Below, in pieces: positions 24,667-33,460 of a DNA stretch of 59,171 bases. The first letter of the stretch is position 1, and each line of letters begins with the position of its first letter. The translations under genes were made by a program, and so were the position numbers. A model generated the notes under the pieces. The model had not been told where the DNA came from, searched no databases, and was given only the letters and a program-made list of their open reading frames with translations. The stretch is from [Eubacterium] saphenum. Its GTDB lineage: Bacteria; Bacillota; Clostridia; Lachnospirales; Anaerotignaceae. The stretch is from positions 1 through 59,171 of the forward strand of contig SFGI01000007.1 in the NCBI GenBank assembly GCA_004557645.1. The letters run 5' to 3'.

Positions 24667-26993
24667 TTATTTTGCATTGAAAGAAGCGATATTGCTGGTA
24701 TAAGTCACACCATTCTGGACTACATAGAACTGATAGTAATATGTTGTACCGGAAGTCAGTTTCTGGTTTGCTTCTTGATTCAGGTCATACCAGATATCGA
24801 AGGGGTTCTTGTTGTGGCTGATCGTATCGCTGGCAACCGCCCTCATGGCATTCCTGTTCGTACCAAAGTAAAGCCCTGCCTTTGTGGGTCTTGCACCGGT
24901 ATAACTTACGCTGCCGCAAACTACTGCATTGGTAGCTGTTACATTTTTCACTCCTGTGGTTTTTGCAGTTACAGGTGCCGCTGCCGCTGCTGTAGTAAAG
25001 CTTACTGTATTGCTGAACTGCTTTGCACCGTTTACTGTTGCATAAAACTTATAATAGTATGTCGTACCGGGCTGCAGCTTCATACCCGCCTCCTGATTCA
25101 GGTCATACCAGATATCAAAAGGATTCTTGCTGTGATTGATCGGATCACTTGCGACCAATTTCATATTGGACTGGCTTGTATCGATATACAGACCGACTTC
25201 TGTAGGCTTTGTGCCGGTATAGCTTGCATTCCCATAAACCACTGCGTTCGTCTGTGTCACATTTTTGGCAGATGTAGCCTTGATGTTAACAGAAGAACTC
25301 TGTGTGGCAGATGCAGCAGAATTGTTCGGTATTGTTGTCGCAGGCTTCGTTGTTGTGGTAGTTTTATTTTCCAGTGTTGTGGGCTTCGGTGTTGTCTGTG
25401 CAGGCGCTGTCACCTGTTTCACTGCACCGTAATTATCTGCATGACTTTCCGTTTTGAATGTATCGATGGGACCGGGGACAAGTTTGCCGTTCGCCATTAC
25501 AAAGAATTGATAATAATATCTTGTATCCTGCTTCAGATTTATTTTTGTATCTGCGGAAACATCATACCAGATATCGAAAGGATTTTTGCTATGGTTCAGG
25601 TTTTCGATGGCAACAACTGCAAGATTGCTCTTGGATGTGCCGACTCTCAGGCCGACCTGTGCAGGTTTTGTGCCGGCATATTTGATCTGACCTGTCACCC
25701 TTGCCTCATTCGTTGTAATATTTTTTACCTTCACATTTTTGATCATAGTAACAGCTGTGGGGCTGCCGGATACGGATTTCAGATAATCTGCTACGACCCA
25801 TTTATCCGTACCGTCTGTATCCCTCACCAGATACCACAGATTCCCATACCCATTGACTGCACTGCCGGTCACCAGATAGTACTGCTGTCCAATCAATCTG
25901 CCGTTGATCTCCCCTTCGCCATAGGGTGTTTTATGCATAGCACCGTCATGCTTCGCTGCCATCATAATGACATTCAGCGTTTTCTGATCCTTCAGCTGGA
26001 ATTGCGTTTTACAGGTCTTGCATTTGCCGTCCTTATCAAATTCCGTACATTTATGGACATTCAGATATTCGCCAACGACCCATTTCAGATTATTTTTATC
26101 ATTTACATCTTTCACCTGATACCATGTGTAGCCAAAGGCATTGGTGGCACGCTGCACAACGGTATAAGTCTTTCCGGCTTTCAGTCTGCCCGTTACAGCT
26201 GCTGCACCATAGGGGCTGCTGTGCATTGCGCCATCTGCTTTCGCTGCTGTTGCAGGAATTGTCATGCCGGTCTGTACATTGGTCAGTGTATACTGCTGGT
26301 GGCATTCCGTACAAACCCCCAGATCCGTAAACTGACTGCAGACATGAGAAATGTAGTTGTTCGCATGTCTGATCGTTACATATTTCCAAAGATAACTGGC
26401 ATCTGTTTTATAATCATATTTTCTGTATTCAACTCTGTTTGCTTTGGAAACGTTGGAATGATAGATCGTCACACCAGTTTCATCCGCACTGATAAAAATC
26501 CCGTAATGTCCGTTGTTGCTTACTTTTTTTCCATCTTTATTCAAATATGTCTCATTCTCTGCATTTCTGAAATAAATGACATCCCCGAGTTTTGCATTTT
26601 TATAAGTTTCATAGGAAGTACTGGGGCCATTCCCAACGACGGATGCCGTAACACCAGATCTGAGCTGTTCGCCAAATACCTCATGGTATACATATTTCGT
26701 AAAACCCAAGCATGTCCACGAAGAACCTTCTTTGGATGCCCATGCTTTTCCATTCTGTTTGGCAATGTTTACACTATTGCAGTTTGAACAGCTTTTATCT
26801 TGGCCATGCCCGCAAGCCTGCCCATTTTTAGAAAAAAGCTGTTATGAGGATACTGCTTCGCGATCTCAGCAATTTTTGCCTGGACCTGCTGCTGATTCAC
26901 CGTCGGTGCCGCCGAAACTGCCACAGGACAAGCAGAAATGCAAATCACTGCTGTCATAAAGACGCCCAAAAATCGTTTCATTCCTTTTAACAT
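24667..26993 (-). pseudogene. Secreted CHAP/NlpC-like repeat protein, frameshifted
   Basis: The reading frame opens at 26993 (GGGGGAG site) with a signal peptide (basic start, hydrophobic core, AVSAAP cleavage-like site). It shifts by -1 near a run of six T (26832-26837, minus strand) and then continues open to 24667. The upstream frame alone would stop at 26769. One extra T would restore SFFSKNGQACGHG and a single protein of about 775 residues. After the shift come a Cys-rich stretch, a domain with SSWTCLGFTKYVYHE (likely catalytic Cys of a cell-wall amidase-like domain), two SH3-like modules each preceded by a CxxC segment, a Thr/Pro linker, and three C-terminal repeats of about 95 residues, each with NPFDIWYD. 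It may be a sequencing error, a phase-variable gene or a real lesion. Confidence 0.7.
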
Positions 26994-27032
26994 AAGGACT
27001 CCCCCTTTTATTTGATTCCCATCAAATCTTGA

Positions 27033-28022
27033 TCATTCCGCCTTGTAATCTCTTGTCATCAGTTCCAGAACTGCATCTTCTACATTTTTATCTGCAAAAA
27101 GCACTTCGCTGATGATCTCTGTGATCGGCATGGAAACGTCATATTTTTCCGCCAGCTGACAAGCCGCCTGTACGGTATTCACGCCTTCCACGACCATTTT
27201 CACTTCATCCAGGGTTTCCTGCAGGCTCTTGCCCTGCCCTAATAGAATACCGGCTCTGCGGTTTCTGGAATGCATACTGGTACAGGTTACGATCAAGTCG
27301 CCGATGCCGGAAAGGCCTGCGAAAGTATCTGCCTTGCCGCCCATGGCCATCCCCAATCGTTTCATTTCCGCCATACCTCTTGTCATCAGGGCTGCTTTCG
27401 TATTATCCCCAAAGCCCAGACCATCGGACATCCCGGCCGCCAGCGCCATAACGTTTTTCAAAGCTGCGCCGATCTCTACGCCGATCATATCCGTATTGGT
27501 ATACAGACGGAAGCGGGGGTTGGCAAATTCCTGCTGCACCAGTTTTGCCGCCGCTTCATTTTCGCAGGCGATCAGGCAGGCCGTAGGCACCTTTCTTGCC
27601 ACTTCTTCCGCATGGCTGGGGCCGGAAAGCACACAGACCTCACACTGGGGTGCTTCTCTCTGGATGACCTCGGAAAGACGCAGCAACGTACCCGGTTCCA
27701 GCCCCTTTGCCACGTTTACCAAAATCTGCCAGGTTTTCAGATAAGGGGCAAAATCCCTTACGGTATCGCCCACGGCGCGGGAAGGTACTGCCAGAATGAT
27801 GATCTCTGCCCCCTGCACTGCAGCCTTATGGTCTGTGGTGGCCTGAATGCTTTCAGGGATCGCCACGCCGGGCAGATATTTTTCATTTTTTCTTTCCTGC
27901 AGCAGTTCATCCACTGCATCCTGTCTTCTGGACCAGATCACGACTTCGTGTCCATTTTCCGCCAGCATCACCGCAAGGGCTGTGCCCCAGCTGCCGGAAC
28001 CAATGACCGTTACTTTCTTCAT
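27033..28022 (-). CDS. gpsA: Glycerol-3-phosphate dehydrogenase [NAD(P)+]
   Basis: 329 residues. The N-terminal Rossmann domain begins MKKVTVIGSGSWGTALA, and the C-terminal helical domain carries ALKNVMALAAG and the catalytic-lysine region. It reduces dihydroxyacetone phosphate to sn-glycerol-3-phosphate, the backbone for the PlsY reaction encoded directly upstream. The ATG at 28022 follows GGGGGT, 17 bp after the plsY stop codon. It is the third gene of der-plsY-gpsA. No clear terminator follows before the next gene's signal-peptide region. Confidence 0.96.
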   Translation of the reverse strand: MKKVTVIGSGSWGTALAVMLAENGHEVVIWSRRQDAVDELLQERKNEKYLPGVAIPESIQATTDHKAAVQGAEIIILAVPSRAVGDTVRDFAPYLKTWQILVNVAKGLEPGTLLRLSEVIQREAPQCEVCVLSGPSHAEEVARKVPTACLIACENEAAAKLVQQEFANPRFRLYTNTDMIGVEIGAALKNVMALAAGMSDGLGFGDNTKAALMTRGMAEMKRLGMAMGGKADTFAGLSGIGDLIVTCTSMHSRNRRAGILLGQGKSLQETLDEVKMVVEGVNTVQAACQLAEKYDVSMPITEIISEVLFADKNVEDAVLELMTRDYKAE

Positions 28023-28039
28023 ATCTATGACCCCCAGTC

Positions 28040-28648
28040 TTACTTCTTCTTGGAACCGAATTTATTTTCTGTGCCGTTCAAAAGCTTCTTGATATTCGTT
28101 CTGTGCCGCCAGAAAGCCAGCGCGCTGACACAGGCTGTCACCAGAACGATCTCCTGTTCATAGCCCAGCAGGTAGCAGCTGATGGGCAGGGTCAGTGCAA
28201 ACAGCAGAGAACCCACGGAAACATAGCGTGTGGCAAAGGCCATGCCAAAGCCAATGATGGCATTGGGGAAGGCCAGACGGATATCTGTGGTAAAGGCCAA
28301 TGCCGCTGTCATGCCGATCATGACAGCGATCCCCTTGCCGCCTTTGAAATGCAGGTAGAAGGGGTAGTTATGACCCAAAACAGCGCCTACACTGCCGAAC
28401 AGACCGGCGATGGTAGCATGATCCTTAAAAATCGCCCGGCAGATCAGGAAAGCGATAACGGATTTCAGGATATCGCCAATGAATACCAATGCGCCCGCCT
28501 TTTTGCCCAAAACACGGAGGGCATTGGTGGTACCCAGATTGCCGCTGCCATGCTGACGCAGGTCTACCTTCCAGATCCTCCCCACCACATGGGCTGTTTC
28601 GATACAGCCGATGCAGTAGCCGATACATAAACAAATCAATCGAAACAT
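28040..28648 (-). CDS. plsY: Acyl-phosphate:glycerol-3-phosphate acyltransferase PlsY
   Basis: A 202-residue membrane enzyme with about five helices. The three conserved loops are seen as GSGNLGTTN near 35, GHNYPFYLHFKGGKG near 92-106 and the C-terminal RHRTNIKKLLNG. It transfers an acyl group from acyl-phosphate to glycerol-3-phosphate at the inner membrane face, starting phospholipid synthesis. Its ATG lies one base after the der stop codon; no strong ribosome binding site precedes it, so it is probably translated by coupling. Confidence 0.95.
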   Translation of the reverse strand: MFRLICLCIGYCIGCIETAHVVGRIWKVDLRQHGSGNLGTTNALRVLGKKAGALVFIGDILKSVIAFLICRAIFKDHATIAGLFGSVGAVLGHNYPFYLHFKGGKGIAVMIGMTAALAFTTDIRLAFPNAIIGFGMAFATRYVSVGSLLFALTLPISCYLLGYEQEIVLVTACVSALAFWRHRTNIKKLLNGTENKFGSKKK

Positions 28649-28649
28649 A

Positions 28650-29975
28650 TCAATCTTTTTCCCCTTTTTCTCTTACAATGAAATGGATCGGTGTACCTAC
28701 AAAGCCAAAGGCTTCCCGCAGCTGGTTTTCAATATATCTGCGGTAAGAGAAATGGAACAGTTCTCTTTCGTTTACAAAAATGACGAAAGTAGGGGGTTTT
28801 ACAGACACCTGTGTCATATAGTACAATCTCAGCTGGCGGCCCTTATCTGCAGGGGGCTGCTGCATGGCTGTTGCTTCGATCAGCACTTCGTTCAGGACAC
28901 CTGTGCTGATGCGCAGGGCATGATTCTGATGTACAGTCTGGATCATCTCCAGCATACGGTTGATGCGCTGCCCTGTCATAGCGGAAATAAACACGCGGGG
29001 TGCATAATCCATATATTTCAGTTCCATGCCGATATCCTTCAGATACTGGTTCATGGTCTTGTCGTTCTTTTCGATGGAGTCCCATTTATTGACAGCGATG
29101 ATGGCTGCTTTGCCTCTTTCATGGGCAATGCCGGCAATCTTTGTATCCTGATCGGTGATGCCTTCGTTGGCATCGATCACCAGAATGGCAACATCACAGC
29201 GTTCCACCGCCGCAACGGCACGGATGATGCTGAAACGCTCGATCTCCTCCTTGATCTTGCTTTTGCGGCGCATGCCTGCCGTATCGATGAATACATATTT
29301 CTGCCCGTCGATTTCAATGGGGGTATCCACGGCATCTCTTGTGGTGCCGGCGATATTGCTGACGATCAGTCTGTCTTCGCCCAGGATCTTATTGATGAGG
29401 GAAGATTTGCCCACGTTGGGTTTGCCGATGATGGCAACCTTGATGGCATCGTCCTCCTCTTCGGAAGCGTCTTTATCAGGGAAATAGGAAATGACCTGAT
29501 CCAGCATATCCCCCAGCCCCAGAGCCTGTCCTGCAGAAACGGGCAGGGGATCACCGATGCCCAGTTCATAAAATTCATAAATCGCCAGGGTGTCACGCTT
29601 TACGCTGTCAACTTTGTTGACACACAGCACCACGGGTTTCTTTGTGCGGCGCAGCATATTTGCCACCTTCACGTCATCATCAGTCACCCCTGTTTTTACG
29701 TCTGTCACGAACAGAATAACATCCGCCGTTTCGATGGCAATCTGTGCCTGCTGGACAATCTGCTTCTGGATGACTTCTTCAGAGCCGATCTCCATACCAC
29801 CGGTATCGATCAATGTAAATTTGCGGTCCAGCCATTCCACATCGGCATAGATACGGTCACGGGTTACCCCGGGGGTATCCTGCACGATGGAGATTCTTTC
29901 CCCTGCCAGTCTGTTGAACAGAGTGGATTTCCCAACATTGGGGCGGCCTACCACAGCTACGATAGGTTTGCTCAT
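28650..29975 (-). CDS. der: GTPase Der (EngA)
   Basis: 441 residues with two tandem GTPase domains and a C-terminal KH-like domain, an arrangement unique to Der. The first G1 is GRPNVGKST (residues 10-18) with NKVDS; the second is GKPNVGKSS (near 184) with NKWDS. The protein is needed for 50S subunit maturation. I chose the ATG at 29975, which has GGAGGT upstream and gives the usual MSKPIVAVVG start; the frame stays open upstream without support. First gene of der-plsY-gpsA. Confidence 0.97.
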   Translation of the reverse strand: MSKPIVAVVGRPNVGKSTLFNRLAGERISIVQDTPGVTRDRIYADVEWLDRKFTLIDTGGMEIGSEEVIQKQIVQQAQIAIETADVILFVTDVKTGVTDDDVKVANMLRRTKKPVVLCVNKVDSVKRDTLAIYEFYELGIGDPLPVSAGQALGLGDMLDQVISYFPDKDASEEEDDAIKVAIIGKPNVGKSSLINKILGEDRLIVSNIAGTTRDAVDTPIEIDGQKYVFIDTAGMRRKSKIKEEIERFSIIRAVAAVERCDVAILVIDANEGITDQDTKIAGIAHERGKAAIIAVNKWDSIEKNDKTMNQYLKDIGMELKYMDYAPRVFISAMTGQRINRMLEMIQTVHQNHALRISTGVLNEVLIEATAMQQPPADKGRQLRLYYMTQVSVKPPTFVIFVNERELFHFSYRRYIENQLREAFGFVGTPIHFIVREKGEKD

Positions 29976-30065
29976 AGTTTTATACCTCCAACCTGCTTTG
30001 CAGTTATTTTTACTGATTTTCAAATGGGCAGAAAAGCCCAATTTTCCATTCTGTTTAGTATACCA

Positions 30066-30102
30066 CAAAAAGAAAGGAAGTGCCAAGAATTTTTGCACTT
30101 CC
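30066..30102 (-). terminator. Terminator after pgeF
   Basis: Perfect GGAAGTGC/GCACTTCC stem followed by a U-rich run on the minus strand, just past the pgeF stop at 30114. Confidence 0.8.
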
Positions 30103-30113
30103 CTTGATTTTCA

Positions 30114-30920
30114 TTATACCAATTCCATTACGCCTGCCATGACGCCTCTTTTTTCTCCCATGCCTCTATGGGAATAAAATCTTACCTGATCGCATTTGGT
30201 GCAAAGACCACTGATTTCAATATCCTTCACGCCCATTTCCGCCAGCAGTCTGCGGTTGGTCTCCCAAAGGTCTATCTTGAATTTACCCTCTTCGGAAGGG
30301 TCATCGAAAATAATATCATCCGCCCATGCAATGTTCTCTTTGAATAAATTTACCACAGGGGCATCCACCTGAAAACAGCATTTGCCGATGGAAGGACCGA
30401 TGGCAGCCGTCACATGGGCAGGGTCTGTCCCAAAAGCCTCCATCATAGCCTGCAATGTCTTTTCCGCCATGCGCTTGCCCGTCCCCATCCAGCCGCAGTG
30501 GGCCATACCGATGGCTTTATTCTTTTTATCCAGCAGGAACACAGGCACACAGTCCGCCCCGAAAATCACCAAAGGGATATTCTTTTCGTTGGTGATGAGA
30601 CCATCCACGTCTGTATAGCCTCTGTCTGTCCATACGCCCTTACCTTTATCCGCCGCTGTCACCCGGCGCACATTGGTGGTGTGGGTCTGCTGGGATGTCA
30701 CGTAATTCTCCACGGAAAAACCAACGGCATCGGCAAGGATACGATAATTCTCCCACACAGGCTCCTTTTCTTCCCCACGGGAAAGACCCATATTCATGGT
30801 CGCCCAATGCTCGGTGCTGACACCGCCGTGGCGGGTAGTGAAACAATGGCGCACCATGCCCGTTTCCGTCAGGTTATCAAATGTAATATATTCCAAATTC
30901 TCTTTTTTCTCAATCTTCAT
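30114..30920 (-). CDS. pgeF: Purine nucleoside phosphorylase / laccase-domain protein PgeF (YlmD family)
   Basis: 268 residues of the DUF152/multicopper polyphenol oxidoreductase family. Conserved pieces include FTTRHGGVS near 28, FGADCVPVF, MAHCGWMGTGKR near 147 and GPSIGKCCFQV near 180, which carry the metal-binding Cys and His. Family members act as purine nucleoside phosphorylases and can edit peptidoglycan precursors. AAGGAG precedes the ATG, 10 bp after the rnhB-yraN stop codon, so the two are probably co-transcribed. Confidence 0.92.
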   Translation of the reverse strand: MKIEKKENLEYITFDNLTETGMVRHCFTTRHGGVSTEHWATMNMGLSRGEEKEPVWENYRILADAVGFSVENYVTSQQTHTTNVRRVTAADKGKGVWTDRGYTDVDGLITNEKNIPLVIFGADCVPVFLLDKKNKAIGMAHCGWMGTGKRMAEKTLQAMMEAFGTDPAHVTAAIGPSIGKCCFQVDAPVVNLFKENIAWADDIIFDDPSEEGKFKIDLWETNRRLLAEMGVKDIEISGLCTKCDQVRFYSHRGMGEKRGVMAGVMELV

Positions 30921-30930
30921 TCTCTTCTCC

Positions 30931-32067
30931 TTACTTCATCTGGAAGGCATCCTCCGTGTAGCGGAAATAGGTTTTGCCTTCGTTGGTCAAAACCTCTGCC
31001 ACATCGAAGCGGAAATCATAGCCCATCTCTTCCAGACAATTTTGTGCCATATAGGCCTTTGCCGCCCGAATGATATGCTGCTGTTTCCAGTGGTTCACCG
31101 CCTCGGCAGGGCTGCCCATGGCTTCGTTTTTTCTGTATTTTACTTCCGTAAAAACGATATAGCTATCCTTTTTTGCGATGATATCGATTTCGCCCTTCAA
31201 AGCATGGAAGTTTCTCTCCAAAATTTCATAGCCCATTTTTTCCATCTGCTTTGCCGCCAAAGCTTCTCCCCGATTCCCCTTATCGGTGGTGGTATCGCCA
31301 TCCTGCGGCAGGAAATTCTTGACGAAGGTTTTGCGATGGATGGGAGTGATGCCCAGCTTTTTGATGCCCTCGATATGCTCCGCAGAACCATAACCCTTGT
31401 TTGCCCCGAAGCCATAGCCGGGGTAAACCTCATCGAAAGCCTCCATCAGACGGTCACGATAAACCTTGGCCACGATACTTGCCGCCCCGATAGACATACT
31501 TTTGGCGTCCCCTTTGATGATGCCCCGCTGGGGTGTGGAAACCCTGGGAATGGTCACCGCATCGGCAAGGATATAATCTGCTTTTGGGCTCAGCTGTGAA
31601 AGAGCGTCCCGCATGGCTTCGTAAGTAGCCTGCAAAATATTGATCTCGTCAATCCGCTCATTGGAAACGATGCCGATGCCATAGGAAAGGGCTTTTTCCA
31701 AAATGATATCATAGAGTTCTTCTCTCTTTTTTGCGGAAAGCTTTTTGGAATCGTTGACCCCTTCGATCTTACATTCCTTGGGCAGGATTACCGCCGCCGC
31801 CACCACAGGTCCCGCCAGCGGACCTCTGCCCACTTCATCAATGCCGGCAACCAGCTCATAGCCCGCTTCCCAACAGCCTCTTTCGTAGGTCAGAATTTCT
31901 TCCAATCGCGCCAGTTCCTGCAGATGCTTGTCGTATTTTTTCCGAAAAGAGGTCAACAGATTCTGGACACCCTTTCGGCTGTCTGCTTCAAATTTTTCCA
32001 GTTGTTCCGGCAGTGCTTCCATGGAGCAGCTGCTCAAAATTTCTTTGATTTCACTGATCGACTGCAT
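30931..32067 (-). CDS. rnhB: Ribonuclease HII fused to a YraN/UPF0102 nuclease-like domain
   Basis: 378 residues, well over the usual 200-260 of RNase HII. After a helical N-terminal region (about 1-70) the RNase HII core has DEVGRGPLAGP near 78 and GDAKSMSIGAASIVAKV near 185, with the Asp/Glu metal ligands. From about residue 265 a complete UPF0102 (YraN) domain follows, with NRGEALAA, GEIDIIA and FTEVKYRKN, the PD-(D/E)xK-like nuclease pattern. RNase HII removes ribonucleotides from DNA; YraN's role is unknown. The two genes are often adjacent in other bacteria. GAGGGAG precedes the ATG at 32067. Confidence 0.95.
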   Translation of the reverse strand: MQSISEIKEILSSCSMEALPEQLEKFEADSRKGVQNLLTSFRKKYDKHLQELARLEEILTYERGCWEAGYELVAGIDEVGRGPLAGPVVAAAVILPKECKIEGVNDSKKLSAKKREELYDIILEKALSYGIGIVSNERIDEINILQATYEAMRDALSQLSPKADYILADAVTIPRVSTPQRGIIKGDAKSMSIGAASIVAKVYRDRLMEAFDEVYPGYGFGANKGYGSAEHIEGIKKLGITPIHRKTFVKNFLPQDGDTTTDKGNRGEALAAKQMEKMGYEILERNFHALKGEIDIIAKKDSYIVFTEVKYRKNEAMGSPAEAVNHWKQQHIIRAAKAYMAQNCLEEMGYDFRFDVAEVLTNEGKTYFRYTEDAFQMK

Positions 32068-32099
32068 ATTCTCCCTCTTTTCTATCATTCGTCCCCCGT

Positions 32100-32128
32100 A
32101 TCATACTATATTTTTCTCTTTCTTGCAA
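32100..32128 (-). promoter_or_regulatory. Promoter of rnhB/yraN-pgeF
   Basis: Minus-strand TTGCAA (32123-32128), 17 bp, TATGAT (32100-32105), divergent from the MocR promoter. Confidence 0.65.
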
Positions 32129-32156
32129 TGAAAGTGTATGGCAGACAATTTTCTGC

Positions 32157-32185
32157 TTGCAATCAAAACCACACAATTTTACAAT
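32157..32185 (+). promoter_or_regulatory. Promoter of the mocR-like gene
   Basis: TTGCAA (32157-32162), 17 bp, TACAAT (32180-32185). The -10 box is inside the operator at 32173-32191. Confidence 0.6.
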
Positions 32186-32191
32186 TGTACG
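32173..32191 (+). promoter_or_regulatory. Operator copy 1, autoregulatory site
   Basis: The 19-bp sequence ACAATTTT-ACA-ATTGTACG differs only in its central bases from the site upstream of the phzF-like gene (33377-33395). It overlaps the -10 region of the regulator's own promoter. Confidence 0.6.
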
Positions 32192-32206
32192 AAAGGAGGG
32201 ATGGTT

Positions 32207-33363
32207 ATGCCCATCAATTCATTCGAAAATTATCCCATGTCATGGAAACCGACCCTAACACATACGAAAAAGCCCCTGTATCTCGCCCTTGCGGAACAGC
32301 TGGAAGCCGATATCCACCGCGGTCTTCTGCTGCCCGGCACAAAGCTGCCGCCTCAGCGTGAACTGGCAGATTTTCTGGATATCAATGTCAGCACCGTCAC
32401 CCGTGCCTTTAAGATCTGTTCCAATAAGGGGCTTTTGAGCAGTGCCGTGGGCAGCGGCACCTTTGTTTCCTATGATGTGATCAGCCGCTTTTTGCCGCCG
32501 GCGGGCAAAACGCCATCTCCGCCATCTTCTGCGGGCTGTTCCGCCCTGGCGACCGCATCGGCATCGACCCGCTGATCTATCCCGGCGTAAAAGGGTCTGC
32601 CAAATTATTTGGCATCCAGCTTGTCCCCCTCCGACAGGAAAAGGGAGAAATTTCTGAAGAAGGACTGATGGCGGCTTATAAAAACGAAGGCATCAAGGGG
32701 CTGTATGTCATGCCCGATCTGCATAACCCCACCAACCACACCATGAGCGAGGATTGCCGACGGATGATCGCCCGTAAAGCAAAGGAATTAGATCTGCTCA
32801 TCTTAGAGGACGGCATCAACAGCCTGCTTTTGGAAAAGCCATCCTGCCCCATTGCCGCCCTGGCACCGGAGCATACCATCTATATGCTGAGCCTTTCCAA
32901 AACCATCCTGCCTGCCCTGCGCCTTGCCTATCTCCATGTGCCATCCCGCTGTGCAGAGTCCTTGCATAACGCCCTCTACCACCTAAATCTCTCCCAATCC
33001 TCCCTACTGCTGGAGCTTGCCAGCAGGCTCATCGTTTCCGGCAAGCTGGATTCTCTTTTTCAAACCAGAAGAAAAGGTCTCCTTGCACGGAATCGTCTGG
33101 TAGATGAAATTTTTCCGAAAGGTACCGCCATTGGCGGAGCGGAATGTCTCAGCCGCTGGCTCCTTTTGCCCCCAGGGCTCACCGGGGCAGAATTGGAACG
33201 GCTGGCAAAGGAAAGGGGCGTTTCCGTTTACGGCAGTGAACGTTTTGCTGTGGGGAAAGAAGCACCCGTTGCCGCCGTAAGGCTTGCCATCTGCGCTCCT
33301 CAGACCATGGAAGAATTGGAACGGGGGCTTCTTATCCTGAAAGAAATTTTAGAAAGCATATAA
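32207..33363 (+). pseudogene. MocR/PdxR-type GntR regulator, internally deleted and frameshifted
   Basis: The start (ATG 32207, AGGAGG upstream) encodes a GntR winged-helix domain: PLYLALAEQLEADI, TKLPPQRELADFL, SGTFVSYDV. Near 32500-32515 the sequence jumps into the middle of an aminotransferase-like domain in a different frame. The first frame stops near 32575; the second reads GGQNAISAIFCGLFRPG and continues to 33363 with PDLHNPTNHT and SLSKTILPALR, where SLSK holds the usual PLP lysine. About 80-90 residues normally found between the helix-turn-helix linker and GGQNA are missing. A functional MocR would use PLP or an amino donor to sense its ligand; this copy cannot make one continuous protein. 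Confidence 0.8.
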
Positions 33364-33376
33364 AAGCGTATGCCAT

Positions 33377-33395
33377 ACAATTTTCAAATTGTACG
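33377..33395 (+). promoter_or_regulatory. Operator copy 2, upstream of the PhzF-family gene
   Basis: ACAATTTT-CAA-ATTGTACG, within a perfect TACAATTT-TC-AAATTGTA inverted repeat. It overlaps the -35 box (33389-33394) and nearly repeats operator copy 1. Confidence 0.6.
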
Positions 33396-33417
33396 CAATA
33401 TCTCTGTGTGCTATGCT
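33389..33417 (+). promoter_or_regulatory. Promoter of the PhzF-family gene
   Basis: TTGTAC (33389-33394), 17 bp, TATGCT (33412-33417), 44 bp before the ATG. Confidence 0.6.
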
Positions 33418-33460
33418 AAATACAAGAAAAGAATGATTTATTTAAAGGAGGTTTTTGAAT

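Noticed and set aside
24652..26787. A very long open frame on the strand opposite the secreted repeat protein
   Set aside because: It mirrors the codon bias of the real gene, has no ribosome binding site and reads as a Cys/Ile-rich sequence with no domain. Similar antisense frames oppose lon, gdpP, rnj, mtaB/HAD and recD2.
26820..26850. Programmed -1 ribosomal frameshifting in the secreted protein gene
   Set aside because: The T6/A5 stretch does not form a proper X-XXY-YYZ heptamer in the upstream frame and I saw no clear downstream stimulator, so a lesion, phase variation or sequencing error is more likely.
26994..27032. ATTTGAT/ATCAAAT hairpin as a gpsA terminator
   Set aside because: The stem is short and AT-only, and no U-run follows it.
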